Counted from the stretch's first letter, positions 34,319-57,647 are shown. The stretch: DNA of 64,000 nucleotides from Mytilus galloprovincialis (GCF_965363235.1 NC_134843.1:69355865-69419864), one strand, 5' to 3'. The notes: generated by a model from the letters alone, not told the origin. Program-made: numbers and translations.

Positions 34319-37052
34319 ATGGCGAAACGAATTCGCTTATCAGCTTTTTCAGCAGATAGTTGGGAAACTGATTGGATAACATGTTGTTTGTGTCAGGAGG
34401 TCACAACAGACCTACTGAAATCGTCAGACAAAGGATATACAATGTTAGGCAAAAATATCCATCTTTTTCATGAATTAAATGCCCTCCCAATTACTCTTGA
34501 TATTCGGCGATTAAACCACGGAGAGGGTTTTGAAAGCACAATGAAAAAAGAAAATGCCAAGTACCATAATTTGTGTAGGACAAAGTTCAATAATACTAAA
34601 CTTGAGAGAGCCCAGAAACAAAATATGTCACTGATACCATCTGGAAGTTCTAGTGATTGTACGTCTCCTAAACTTTTTAGGTGTACTCCTCGTTCTATTA
34701 AAGATCAACAACAAAATCCAGTTGAAAATGTGCATAAATGTTTCATTTGTTATAAAGAGTGACCTTTATCTGTCTTAAAAGAGGCAATGACAATGAAACT
34801 AAACCAACGACTAGTGGGTTGTGCAACAGCTCTTCAGGATAAACAACTGTTAGCAAAGTTGAGTAGTGGTGATGTTATATCACAAGATATGAAGTATCAC
34901 CCGTCTTTTCTCGCAGCTGTATATAACAAAGAGAGATCAAAGAGACAAACAGAGATCGAAGCAGATGCACACAGGAGGAAACTATAATGAAAGAAACTTC
35001 ATTAGCTGAGCTGGTCACATACATTTTTGAAACTCAAAGAAACTTTGAAGAGTCGGTTGTGTTTCGATTAGCAGACCTTCCAAACCTGTACGAGGAAAGA
35101 TTGGCACAGCTTGGTTCTTCTTCTGCACAGGTACATTCTACTCGACTGAAGGACAAGCTATTGCAAAAGATGCCAGAATTGGAAGCACACCTAAAGGGCA
35201 GAGATGTACTTTTATGTTTGAAAAAGATATAGGACCAGCTATAGCGTTTGATTGTGATTATAATGACACCATGCATATGGCAAAGACGGCCGAAATGATT
35301 CGCTGCCAATTAGCTACAACGAAGACAACATTTTCTGGATCCTTGGTCTCTGAAGATGTCGATGATAGCATTACTCCGCCTTTGTTACAGTTGGTGAAAA
35401 TGATAGAACATGGACCTGATATCAAATCACAGTTATTCAACGTTTCTACAAAGTCTGACTTAGCTGTGGCCCAACTTTTAATGTTTAATTATCACCCAAA
35501 AAGCCAAAAGGTTACAGTACAACAAAGACATTCAGCTGATCGTGAGACACCATTTTGTGTGTATCTTGGACTATTACTCTTTGCAAAAAAAAAAACAGGA
35601 AAAGACATCTTATAGATACATTATTTCAACATGGTTTATGTATCTCTTACGGTCGGGTACGGGATTTCAACTCAACTAGGTGAAGCTGTTGTTGAACGTT
35701 ATTTAAATGAAGGTGTGGTATGCCCGCCTTTATTAAAGGGCAAAGTGTTTACCACAGCTGCAGTCGACAACATAGATCACAACCCAAGCTCAACAACATC
35801 AAAATCATCTTTTCATGGGACCGGAATCTCTATTTTTCAACATCCAATTAAAGATAATATCGGTGTTAGAAGGGATGAGTTAATATACCTACACATAAAC
35901 CAAAATCTAAAAAGGTACATGAACTCCCTGCTGCTTATATGAATATAAAACCTGCATATCTTAAAACAAAACCAGAATCTCTTATTCTGCCTGAATGTAT
36001 TACTAATATACTTAACCACAATTATATATTCATGAGTTTACAAAATGAGTATGAGTGGCTAAATACGGTGAGGTTAACAAGTGAAAATATTACGTCCGAA
36101 AATATTTCATGGTCATCATTTCATTCTTCAGAGAGACGTGGACCAACTGTTGAAATGAGCCTTAGCTGCTTAATGCCATTATTTCAAGAACAAGCTCACT
36201 CAGTTGCTACCATAAAACATTCGATGGATAAGCTCAGGGATGTTGTGTCGTTTCTTAATCCTGGTCAAACTCCAGTGATTACAGAAGACCAACCGCTATT
36301 TGTTTTGGCAAAGCAAATTCAATGGGAATGGCCAAATGAATACGGTGAAAACAAATTCCTTGTTATGTTCGGTGGATTACATATTGAGATGGCATGACGT
36401 TGGAAATACTTAATGATGTAACCGAGGTTTTTAATCGATTTAGTAAGAAACCTGTATTGGTCAGTGACGCTGATATGGAGTTGATAGAGGCATTTATTGT
36501 GCTTATGTACGACAGAACTACAACATTTGGCATCAACGAATCCAGACTTGAACTATTTGCACGCAAACAAAGACAGTATGACACCATTGGACCCACTAGT
36601 GCTGCACTGCTTGATCGTACCAAACTAGCTACATACCGAGGTGGCCATGTATGGGGACAGGCAGTCACACATGATCAACATCTACCTAGTCCTGGTGATT
36701 GGGGATGGGTTAAGGAGAATGCAGATGGAATGTGGATTCCTCATTGGACACTGTTGGAAATCACGCACAGAAGAGAACGTTAACGTAACGCGGCATTATT
36801 GTATATCCAACGTCGTTTACTTATAACGTTATCTTGTACTTCAGTTATCAATACAAATTCATACAGTTTAGACGTCTTTGTTATATTACATGCAGTTTTA
36901 GTAAAACCACTTTACGATAGACACAATTAGCAGCAATTGCTGCATCTTGCCAGGAGTTACACAAATGTGGTTGCAAGAAAACTTGTTCTGGTAATTGTAA
37001 GCGTTACAAAGCTGGCTTGACCTGTACAACGTTGTGTTCATGTAGCTGTTAA
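34319..37052 (+). pseudogene. Broken gene of the element: N-terminal Cys-motif, central GGLHIEMA region, C-terminal CxC domain
   Basis: The first part (34319-34762) starts MAKRIRLSAFSADSWETDW and has a CLCQ...H...CRTKF zinc-binding-like pattern. Further parts follow at 34787-35230, 35214-35615, 35631-35940 and 35939-36397, the last ending GGLHIEMA. Then comes 36394-36783 (YDRTTTFG, GHVWGQAVTHDQ, DWGW). After a gap with an acceptor-like CACAATTAG, 36931-37052 encodes CGCKKTCSGNCK...CTTLCSCSC and a stop. The reading frame changes about five times. Compared with homologues I remember, a central block after GGLHIEMA is missing. It is therefore a dead copy. The terminal CxC module resembles tesmin/TSO1-type cysteine motifs. 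Function (transposase or DNA-binding partner) is inference. Confidence 0.6.
36931..37052 (+). pseudogene. C-terminal CxC cysteine-rich exon of the element's gene
   Basis: The frame reads SCQELHKCGCKKTCSGNC, then KRYKAGLTCTTLCSCSC, then TAA. The nine cysteines are spaced C-x6-C-x-C-x3-C-x3-C-x9-C-x4-C-x-C-x-C. The exon is preceded by a possible splice acceptor, so it may be a separate exon rather than a frameshift. Confidence 0.65.
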
Positions 37053-37343
37053 AACGGAATACATCGGAAAATATTGTAGATTATTACACTAATCATTCCT
37101 CCAGCATGTCTAACATAATTACCGATATATCAAACGGAAATTTTGATCGTATATCTATACCACTATTATTTCACTCGTCGAGTGTACGAACTTTTTCGAC
37201 CCAAACCGGAAGTGGTGATTTTTTTTTACAATTGTTGTCTGTTTGACATATTTTTATATCATTTTATAGTATCTCAAATAGTTTTCATGACATATATAGC
37301 GTTGAAAATGGTAAGAACAGTTTTTCAATCTCCACGATTGAGC

Positions 37344-37483
37344 AAAATGATGTCAATTTTGAATTCAACATGGCCGCCGTGCAAAAAATCGAAAACATGT
37401 TGGCTACCCCTCTAATATGATAAAGTACTTCCTGATGAACGTCTATGCCAACTCCCTTGCTTGTATCACCATTTGCATGATTT
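37344..37483 (-). repeat. Right terminal inverted repeat of the CxC element
   Basis: Read on the minus strand it starts AAATCATGCAAATGGTGATA, then ATCATATTAGAGGGGTAGCC and CACGGCGGCCATGTTGAA. Block spacing is identical to the left end. Confidence 0.7.
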
Positions 37484-37941
37484 TGTCAAATTTCGGTACT
37501 AATTAAGCCGCCCCACTATTTAGACAACGTCTCTTTTTTTTTTAATTAAGTGCCACAAATATCATCATAATGGCATCATCCAAACAATTAAAGTGTTTCA
37601 ACGAAATGTTCTCCCATTTTAATTACTATCCAATTTTGAAATCAATACAACCAAATACAAATTCAAATCAAAATAAATCTCTGGATATGCCTTGTGTGCC
37701 GCTGACAAAATCTAAAAAAAATGTTTTCACTTTTTTTTTTTTTTTTGTCGAACTGTTTTAATTCAATTTTGACATATTTCCCTATGCCTTGGATAAAACC
37801 ATTGAATTCCAAACAACAAACCCAACAAACAAGTGTAATCTTACATATATGTATCTTTTCCAGAAAAAAACGTAACTAAAAACAATATATCACATGGACA
37901 ACAGTAGCAGCATCGTTTGCCCAAATAACTCAGTGATCTAA

Positions 37942-39222
37942 GGGGACGACCCTTTGATATTCGGGGGGGGGGGTGGGGGGTGGGGGGCAGGAGGATTTTG
38001 AAAATAGATAACTCAGCCTTGATAATCACAAAAATAAATGGTTTGTTCTGTGGTAGTTTGAAAATAAATTACCTGACTTGCAATGTATAGAAAATAAATA
38101 ACTCAGCAGGTCTAATCGAAAGTATATGAGATGGCACCAGATTTCTCATAAATTCATCTTTTTTCCCAAAAAAAATCGGGAAACACTTCCCAATTTTTTT
38201 AATAACAAAAGTATAAATATTATTTAAATATACTTGAAATGTCTGAAAATTGGTTTCATTTAACTTGAAGTATATTGTCTCAGGAAACCTTACCTCACCT
38301 TTATTTTAACAGGGCCGTAACTCCATGTAGGAAATTTCAAAACCAAACGCTTGTCTCCATATCAAATTGTGTTCACGGCCTTGCAAGAAGAAAGTTCTGT
38401 TTTCCCTCAGACTTATAGTCCTGATTTTTCGGGATCAATGTTTCTTATTTATTTGTCTTTTGTTCATTGATTGCCCTTCTGTATTCTGTTAGTGTTGCAT
38501 TCCTTTTGTAATCTAGTAATTTTGTTATGAACTTGATCATGAGTTTAAAAAAAAAAAACAGCATCCACAGGCTTAACTATGTGAATTCCATTTTTGCTTT
38601 ATCATGCACATTGGTCTTTTGATGTTTTCCTTACAAACTTCAGTCTTACACTGAATTTATACATTTTGCTTTGAGACCAAAATATTGTCAAAAAATTATT
38701 AAAACAAAACTTCATTTTCAGATTATGAAAGGGTCTTCCGAACACCCAGAAAGCATGATTTTGCATCATTTGTTCTATAGCTTCTTGGGCCTTCAGTGGC
38801 TCCAAAACCCTTCAAAAAAATTTTTGCCTCGCTCCTCTCGGCATAGTAGGTTTGACAAAACATTTAAAAGTGCCTAGTTATAACTTAACTTAATACTATG
38901 TGTATATGCAGTTGGGAATTTAAAAGGTTCATTTCTGTAGAGGGGGATGGTTAATCTAATTAAATGTTACATAATGACTTGACTATACTATATGTATTAT
39001 TTATAAACAAAACATTTAAAAAATTGTATGTTTTTCGAATATCAAAAATATAGTTGTGAAAATGAATAATCAGTCCCTTGCTTTAATGAAAATGAAAAAT
39101 CTTGCTTCAATAGTGCAGAAAATGAATAATCTGTCCTCTTAGTTTGCAAAGATAAATAACCGATCAAAAAACAAATCCTCCTGCCCCCCCCCCTCCCCCC
39201 AGAATATCAAATGGTCGTCCCC
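37942..39222. mobile_element. 1.28-kb TAA-flanked element (PIF/Harbinger-like) with subterminal motif arrays
   Basis: The ends are GGGGACGACCCTTTGATATT on the left and the complement of GGGGACGACCATTTGATATT on the right, each followed by long G/C runs and CAGGAGGATTTG. TAA flanks both ends (37939-37941, 39223-39225). Inside both ends a unit like GAAAATAAATAACTCAG is repeated several times (37998-38110 and 39058-39165). Short minus- and plus-strand frames in the centre (about 38600-38880) show no transposase similarity I recognise. Confidence 0.78.
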
Positions 39223-39544
39223 TAAACATGCTAAACGTTTCGAACCCTGAATGAAAAAAAAAATGTTTCTTTCGAAAGGTTTTATTTTAGGGCCATTATA
39301 CCAGAAATCAAGAAGCACTTTGCCTTAACTTTCCCTTTAAAATTCATACATTTTTTTTAAAGTTTAATCGTGGTTTAACCCTATCTGACGGTTTCAAATG
39401 CAAGTGAATGTGGAATGTATACTAGCCGGGTAGCAGAAGACTATGCAAATCCTTGCTAAGACGGACACAGATGACCATGATGGGTTTGCATGTGTATTAT
39501 CTTGATTGAAGTAATCTTTGTATAGTACTCAAAGTGTATTTAAA

Positions 39545-39625
39545 ATCGACCCACTTTATTTGAACTTGGATGGATATTTGTCTCATTTGCAATCATACCA
39601 CATCTTCTTATTTTCATAATACATC
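39545..39625 (+). repeat. Family C tail fragment
   Basis: GGATGGATATTTGTCTCATT is followed by GCAATCATACCACATCTTCT, about 700 bp upstream of the PSMA7 start codon. Confidence 0.55.
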
Positions 39626-39629
39626 AAGT

Positions 39630-50962
<11,333 letters not shown>

Positions 50963-51100
50963 TAATAGTGCTATTAATCTGACTTATCATATTACAGGAG
51001 TTGTTCTCATTGTCATTGTTATCATAATAAGTGATGATTTCCTATTGTGTGTTGTGCTCTACAAGGTGTCACATTTTAGGACATTGAAATTGCACGTTAC

Positions 51101-51181
51101 AATAAAATCAAACAATTCTAACACATTTTGATTACTGCATGACTTATAATTTTTGAACACTAAAGCAGATTAAGTAATAAA
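51101..51181 (+). promoter_or_regulatory. PSMA7 polyadenylation signals
   Basis: AATAAA occurs at 51101-51106 and 51176-51181, 140-215 bp after the stop codon. Confidence 0.55.
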
Positions 51182-51189
51182 CTTCCATT

Positions 51190-53100
51190 TTGTGGGCTTC
51201 TCATGAACAATTTAATTGATTCTTCTCTCATTTCTAAAGTTTTAAAGAAAAGTTGTATTTTTTTTAAGGAAATTGAGAACGAAGTAAATTCATTGATGAT
51301 AAACCTTGATGTTTTAATTATGGATTTACAGGATTAATTGATATATCACTAAACAATATTGTTTTCCTATTAGCCTTTACATACAGGATTCCAATTGTGC
51401 CTTGAAAAATAAGAAAAAACTTTGATCTTTGTTCATCATTCTAGGTCTGGAAATGCGTAGTCAAATTTTGTCAACACATCATAGGAAGTGCATTTTTTAT
51501 CTTCTTCAATTTTTGATGGGGAAGGATTTGTTTCGCCATGATGCCATCTCAGAGACAAGGTTTAGGTCGGATGTTTCCTAGGAGTGTTTTTTATGTTGGT
51601 AAATTGTTTAATTTTATGATTAGGTTAATTAAAAGGGAACCACCACAATTGTAATCACTGCTCATTTCCATGTGGATTATTTGGCCATTTACCCTCAATC
51701 TTGGACTGTTTAATTTGAAACTTGTGATCAGGTCAGTTGAAGTTAAAGTGAATGATATTTTTGCAGGCAGGTGTTTTATCATATCTTATTTCAATTGCTA
51801 TTGAATGGCTCGTAGCTATCAATCATGGTTCATTGACTTTGAAACTTTCACATAGTTTACATGTTAAATTGGTTTTGTTTTTGTTTTTTTTGGTATACAT
51901 TTATTATGGAAATTACACACAGGTGAGATACATATTTGTGTCCACATTTCATTTAGGTCTTTTGGTTTCTCTGCTCATTGATGAATATAAAAAAGAAGAT
52001 GTGGTATGATTGCTAATGAGACAATTCTCCACAAGAGAACAAAATTAACTTAAGCTTGCCTCAACCAAATATAATGAAACTTTTTACACAATCCTTATTA
52101 CCATAAAACTCCGATCAAGTAAGAATCTGGGTTACATCACTTATATCATTACTGAGTTATATATTAATGTCTCTTTGTACATAATGTGCAAGCCATCATC
52201 TTTGTCCCATACATATTCCCAATTAATTTTGAAAAAAGGTTAAGCATACAAACCTGATTTGTGTTTTGTTAAACATTTGAAATGTTTACAAAAGTGAGCA
52301 CATGTTGTAAATGATTGCCAATTAGACAACTACCAAACAAAAAAAATATAGGTTCAAATAAAGTGGATGTAAGTAAAGGTTGTTTACCATCAGCCATAAA
52401 AGACAAAACAGAACCCAAACTGAAAGTAAAAAAATCCAAATAAAAAAAGGTAGAAAATCATTATGCCTGAACAGTCAAAAATTAATAATGGATCTAAGAC
52501 ACCTTAACATAAAATTGTCCTTATTCTGATATAGAGCTGATAGACTTTTCTACCATTTTGATAAACATTTGATCCACAAGTAGTTCACTGTAAAAAATCT
52601 TATTGGGATAGAGCAGCCTGAGATGCGATGTTTTATACGCACGTTTATGGGATGTATTATTAGTCTAGTCAAAATAAGTGAAAAATGTGGCCAACCTAAA
52701 AATATTCCATAGAATTATTTTTGGAATTTTTCGATTCTAAAAAGGCATTCTTTGTATCATACTAGAAGTGTACCAAGAGATTTTAGTGTGAAAATGGACT
52801 TTTTATGTTGAGAAATAGAAAAAAATGTTAAAAATAGTGAAAAAATGGGAAAAGCTGGTAAAACATTTATTTTCGAAGATAAGCATTTCAAAGCAAAAGT
52901 TTTTCAACAGTTTATACTGTGTTTATGAAACTAAATAATAAAGAAAAACATCATTTAGGTGAAAATATCAATTTTGTTTGAATTTGAGATTCACAAAGAG
53001 TGAATTGATTAAGTTGAAAAGACCAGAACTATATCATATTCATTTCAAAACTTAACAGTAATTCTTAAATGGGTAAATAATGATTTTGGGTGAAATAAAG
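51190..53100. other. Intergenic sequence downstream of PSMA7
   Basis: It holds a minus-sense family C end at 51985-52045 (GAAGATGTGGTATGATTGCT, GAGACAATTCTCCACAAGAG). No gene is seen; the 85-codon frame at 51752 overlaps this repeat. Confidence 0.45.
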
Positions 53101-53119
53101 CAAAATCATCCAGAAATCC

Positions 53120-53620
53120 GCCTGTCCGTCCATCTATCTACACTTTGCACAATATCTCAAAATCACTTCCCCTTTTCATGAAACTTTGATGAATTGTTAA
53201 AATCTATCGACCCTTTCGATTTTTTAAAATTTTTAAATAGAACGTTCCAAGTTAATGGATTTTATTTCTAAAAAATAGGTGAGTTCCCAGTTTTCTGACT
53301 CGCACTCAAAAATGCTTTGAACTTTTTCATGAAACTTTGGTGAATTCCTTATGGATAATGAAATAAGCTCCCTTTTATTTTGTTTTATATATCGGCATAT
53401 ATATTTGAATTTCTGATGAGGCATCACTTCCCTTTCGGTTTTAATATATTCTGGTTTTTGGAGTTTTTGGGACTATGTTCACGAAAAAGGGGAGGGGGAT
53501 TTTCTAGTTTCGGACAATTTTTCAAAACGCTTGAGTAATTTTCATAAAACTTTGATGGATTGTTTATATCTTAAATAAATTATTGATATGATATTGCGTA
53601 GTAATGGAACTTTATTCGTT
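53120..53620. repeat. Three diverged copies of a ~190-bp unit
   Basis: TTTTCATGAAACTTTGATGA (about 53175), TTTTTCATGAAACTTTGGTG (about 53325) and TTTTCATAAAACTTTGATGG (about 53542) are each followed by an ATTNNTTAT-type segment and preceded by CACTT or TTTTCAAA-like text. Copies are poorly conserved outside this core, so it is an old tandem array or a set of gene-independent duplicates. Confidence 0.4.
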
Positions 53621-53699
53621 GAACAATCGTCGAAAGTTGTCACTTTTCATAGTTTGGACGGTTATAGAATTTTATTAGATGAAAACTATAGGCCACCAA

Positions 53700-54550
53700 C
53701 TTATTTAAACTTGAAGTAGCTGGATAGTGCCAAATCATTCATGTTTTGTGTCAATGAGTGTGTATGTTATTTTTTTTTTTAATTTTCTATGAGGTCCTAG
53801 AAACTCCCGTTGAGCAGTACTCACAGTATTTCTATTTGATCATATACATTCATTTAAAGCATACATACGAGCTTAAATTACGACGGACGTATTATGCGCT
53901 CATGGCCAAACCCTTTATTTAAATTGTCTGAAAGAAATACACTACGGAATAACTGTATTCCCGGGCCTAATGCTTGGATTAAACAGGTATAAATTTAATA
54001 AATAAATGTCAGAAAAAACCAGTGTGTTATATTTGGATGTAATATCGGTCATATTAGTATTGCATTTGAAAGCATCTTAAACAGATTCACCACAATTTGA
54101 ATTCATACCTTGCAATTTCAATATACAAGTTAACAAACAGGTTGTAAAAGCATGTATAGAATTTTAAGATGTGCGTATTTAAAGATTATACATTATATTG
54201 TCTCAAATTGTTTCTATATTTTATATGTCATTCACTTAAACTGTAAAACAATACATTCTAATACCTTTTTAACGTGTTTATCAATTAAAGAAAAAATCTT
54301 TATACTTAAAGGTCAAATGTGAACACTTAAATTATAAATGACTTGATTTTAAATTTTTGATTGTTAACAGTTCTTGGTTGAGTTAAATTGTAAAGCTGCG
54401 TTTTAACTTTCAAACTTACAATTTTAACATGATATTTGATCAATACAATACATTATACATGTGATTAATCAAATATTTTCTACGTGTACTATTGTATACA
54501 ATTTGTTTTTATACTATTTTATGTATTAAGATTCAAATTCTTACAAAGAC
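53700..54550. other. Region upstream of the claudin-like gene
   Basis: AT-rich, with no repeat ends or genes recognised. The promoter of the claudin-like gene probably lies here, but I cannot place it. Confidence 0.35.
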
Positions 54551-54791
54551 ATGTTTCTACCGACTCCTCCTGAATGGTACACTCGTCCAAACTGGGTTGC
54601 TGGCGTTTCCTGTTTTTCTGTTCTTTCTGTAATACTTCATGTTATTGCTGTGATAGCACCGTACTGGGGAGTGTTTAGTATTTCATCTCTCGGAATAACA
54701 ACATCAGTTTATTATGGACTATGGTCGAAATGTACTGCAATGAACACTGCAACTACAGTTTGCCTTGATTGGACTCCTAGTACAAGTTCAG
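54551..54791 (+). CDS. Claudin-like gene exon 1
   Basis: The ATG opens MFLPTPPEWYTRPNWVAGVS. The exon covers the first span and the GLW-C-C loop and ends at GTGGGT after 80 codons plus one base. No earlier in-frame ATG with better context is seen. Confidence 0.82.
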
Positions 54792-56399
54792 GTGGGTTTA
54801 TCAATGTGTTCTACTAAAGTATTTGTTGGTATGGCTATTAACTTTCAGCTGAAATTCTTTATAGGTCTCTAGTTTTATATTATAAGCAAAGGGGTGCATT
54901 AACTCCAAGAAACATTCAGCACATGTGTCATGCACATTGAAACGTGTGAATAACTTCATTTGAAAGGGGTCTTAACTAATATTATATCGGATATTCATCT
55001 CATTTTCTTCCGGACTAGTTTACAAAACAGAATTTATCAAATACAAAGATTATAGTTTTGTACCCCATACGCGTGTTTTGCCTTAAAAAGACTCATCAAT
55101 GACGCACGAACCAACAGTGTAAGAAATACCAATTAAAGTACGAATTTGAAGAGCTTTTAGGACTCAACATTTCAAAAGGTTATGCCAAATACAGGTAAGG
55201 CAATCTTTTCCTTGGGTAGAACATTCTACAAATGTAAGTATTTCGAGAAAAAAATCAAATAAATTACTGTGGATTCATTATTATTCGTTGGATCTCAATT
55301 TTCGTGGGTAAAGGTTAACCACGGAATTAAATGTTTAAAGATTAAAAATTTTCCTATTGCCTTGTATGCAGACCTCGGAAAAACCACGAAATGAAATATC
55401 CACGAAAATACATGAATCCACAGTATTCTTAACGAACATATTACTTATACATTTTAGGTGCACTGAAAGCGACACAAACTTTCGGAATGATTGGAGTATT
55501 AACCGCCATGGCTGGTTCTTTCATATTTGTTTTAATGGCATTAAAGAATCTGATGTCTAAACCTGCCATAATTGTCAACATTATAGCATTCTTTGTCTCT
55601 GGTAAGCTACTATTTACCGACAGTGAATTAAGTCTCGAACAGCCCATTACTGAAATAGTTATTATGGTATAGCGTTTCTTGAAATTTACACAACTTTAAA
55701 TAAAGAATCATGAAAAGCTACCTGTTTCCCTTCACGATATACAACATGCCAACATTTGGTTTGAAATTTTACAAATATTTTTTTATTGAAAAAAATAATC
55801 ATATATATATATCCGTATAGGAGTATCGATTACATGTACCTTCAATGCTTGTTGGAATTACATAACTGATTCTATTTATAATTCAAGTTTCGATGGGCTG
55901 CATGTATTGTTTTGAACTTGTTTAATGAATATATAAATATGAATGTTATACAATTATATAATGTAATAAGTACTCAGGACATATCCCCTAGATCTAAATT
56001 TCAAAGTATACTAAACTTTTCCATTGACTAACCGTAACATTTATTTTGCAACAGCCCTTTTTTCAATTTTCAGCTGCTTCCAGTTTCCTGGCAATCATTA
56101 CATTCGTTGTTACATTTGTGATGACTCCAGATTCCGATAGCCCTTCATGGTGTTTCATACTGGTATTTTTCCCTACAGTAATTACTGGTTTGACTGGAGG
56201 TTATCTGCTCTTGTTCGCTAAAAAGAAAGGTATATTATTTCAAAAGCCTCGAGAACCTATTGAATATATAAAACCTCCAGCTTCAGCAGGCTTACCTACG
56301 AAGTCGAAGATAAAGGTCAGGACGATCAATGAACCACACCCAGTAGACGAGGAAGAGGCTAAAAAGAACAAAGAATTAATTGACAGTAAAATCATATGA
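54551..56399 (+). CDS. Four-pass claudin/PMP22-like membrane protein, 3 exons
   Basis: The exons are 54551-54791, 55458-55601 and 56074-56399, with GT-AG borders and phase 1 joins, giving 236 residues. Predicted membrane spans are at about residues 17-39 (AGVSCFSVLSVILHVIAVIA), 88-108 (GMIGVLTAMAGSFIFVLMAL), 116-145 and 153-173 (FILVFFPTVITGLTGGYLLL). The first extracellular loop has YYGLWSKC followed by a second Cys and Trp (VCLDW), matching the W-GLW-C-C signature of claudins and PMP22 relatives. A ~60-residue cytoplasmic tail is rich in Lys, Pro and Glu. Claudins act in septate or tight junctions at the cell surface; which subfamily this belongs to is not clear. Intron 1 carries a retroelement tail and a MITE. 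Confidence 0.85.
55060..55230 (-). repeat. Family E tail fragment in claudin-like intron 1
   Basis: AAGACTCATCAATGACGCAC, GAATTTGAAGAGCTTTTAGG and TTATGCCAAATACAGGTAAG follow the order of the 12.6-kb unit, reversed. Confidence 0.5.
55265..55425. mobile_element. 161-bp MITE in claudin-like intron 1
   Basis: The ends are TACTGTGGATTCAT and its exact complement ATGAATCCACAGTA. Inside, ATTATTCGTTGGAT and CCACGAAATGAAATATCCAC give a second inverted pairing. It is the best preserved of four copies in the window. Confidence 0.75.
55458..55601 (+). CDS. Claudin-like gene exon 2
   Basis: Between TACATTTTAG and GTAAGC, 144 bp, phase 1-1. It encodes ALKATQTFGMIGVLTAMAGS to VNIIAFFVS. Confidence 0.85.
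56074..56399 (+). CDS. Claudin-like gene exon 3
   Basis: The exon follows TTCAATTTTCAG. It encodes the rest of span 3, span 4 and the tail, ending DSKII and TGA at 56397-56399. Confidence 0.85.
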
Positions 56400-56850
56400 A
56401 CTGGTTTTCCTGATTGTATTTTTCATTATCATACATACCCGATTCAAATACATGTATTTTATTTCACGGTTTTTTGTTTGTTTTCTTTAAAGTGACCAAT
56501 TCTATTTAAAAATTTAGGGAGGATGATATCAATAACCGGTATAAATATTTAAGACGTAGCTTGATTATTAAAAAAAAAATATATATATATAAAAACCGAA
56601 AGAACTACGCCAAAAACATACATAAAATCAATCATTATTGGTGTTTAATGACACTTTCAACACACTTGACTACATCATGAGTCGACGGCCATTGTTTAAG
56701 GAATAATATTCCGAGCGGGGTTCGAATTCAATTTATCATATAAACGTTTCCTTACTACTGAGATCCTACATTGGTTGATTAAAATAAGTTTTTTTGTTTA
56801 CAAATATATATTTTACTTTTTACTGAATTACATATCAATTAAAATTATTT
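56400..56850. other. 3' flank of the claudin-like gene
   Basis: No AATAAA is seen close to the stop. The stretch contains an A-run followed by (TA)n near 56570-56590 and no other recognisable feature. Confidence 0.35.
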
Positions 56851-56976
56851 GTTGACAATCTATCATTTTATATCCTTATACTGACAACTTTAAAATCGTT
56901 TAATTTCTTTTTTGGTTATGCTTTTATTAATTGGGAAATCACACAATATTATGTCATAAATTAATATAAACATCAG

Positions 56977-57164
56977 GGGCCTGTTTATCGAAACTATCCC
57001 AAGTTCCGTCCTAAAGACACCTAAATTGGTATCCTAACGTTAGGACAATTCCTATGATTTTCCTAAGTTGAGACATGTTTGATAAACCCACTTAAGAATA
57101 AAATGTGTCCTAAGTTAGTCTTAGGACACGTCCTAATCCTAAGAGAGCTTCGATAAACAGACCC
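56977..57164. mobile_element. 188-bp MITE (GGGCCTGTTTATCG ends)
   Basis: The left end is GGGGCCTGTTTATCGAAACT. The right end is the inverse of GGGTCTGTTTATCGAAGCT. The interior is rich in TCCTAA/TTAGGA repeats. The other copy of the surrounding duplicated block (61.3 kb) lacks it, giving an empty site near CACAGGTGCT. Confidence 0.75.
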
Positions 57165-57647
57165 ATGCAGGTGCTTATTTAAATTAAAGACTCATACCTT
57201 TATGTATGTTAAAGGAAACCACCGCAATACATAATATAAGTTGAAGCACGAGAAACTTTGTTCAATTGTATACGGGCGTTTTTCAATAAAAACGTATTTT
57301 CTTGTCCTAGCCACTTTAAAAAAAATGTGTTTGGTCTTTGCAAGTAATTTTTTGTGCAGTCAGTACATTGAATTAGATTTAACATTTTAAAGCAAAGAAA
57401 CAGTTTTTAAAGGGATTGCTAATTTATTGATTCCTGAATGGTCCAAAACAACCAAAATGGCATGTCCCTAGACCGCCTGTTCAACATTCATACTCTAAAA
57501 TATCGTAAAAAAATGTAGAAATAAATGTTATTTTTACTTAATATAAGTTCTTTAATAATTCAAAAGTATGTTTAGAGCCAACATATTATAATAAACAGCT
57601 TTTAACATAGGATTTTTAATTTCAGAAGGTGTGTCCCTAACAAAATG

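Larger units (their letters stand above)
33461..37483 (+). mobile_element. ~4-kb TIR-bounded DNA transposon carrying a CxC-protein gene
   Basis: The ends match in inverted orientation over ~140 bp (33461-33600 and 37344-37483). Shared blocks are CATGCAAATGGTGATACAAG, ATCATATTAGNGGGGTAGCC and CGGCGGCCAT, and the spacing between blocks is the same on both sides (36 and 19 bp). I see no clear target duplication, so the outer limits are approximate. A single plus-strand coding region fills the centre. The encoded family is one I remember as multicopy and 'uncharacterised' in cnidarian and mollusc genomes; TIRs around it point to a DNA transposon. The superfamily is not identified. The two TIRs differ at many sites outside the blocks, so the copy is not recent. 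Confidence 0.65.

Noticed and set aside
51752-52009. 85-codon hydrophobic frame
   Set aside because: Its C-terminal part overlaps a family C retroelement end; there is no supporting splice or start context.
56700-56730. tRNA B-box-like GGGTTCGAATTC
   Set aside because: No A box at the right distance and no cloverleaf could be drawn.
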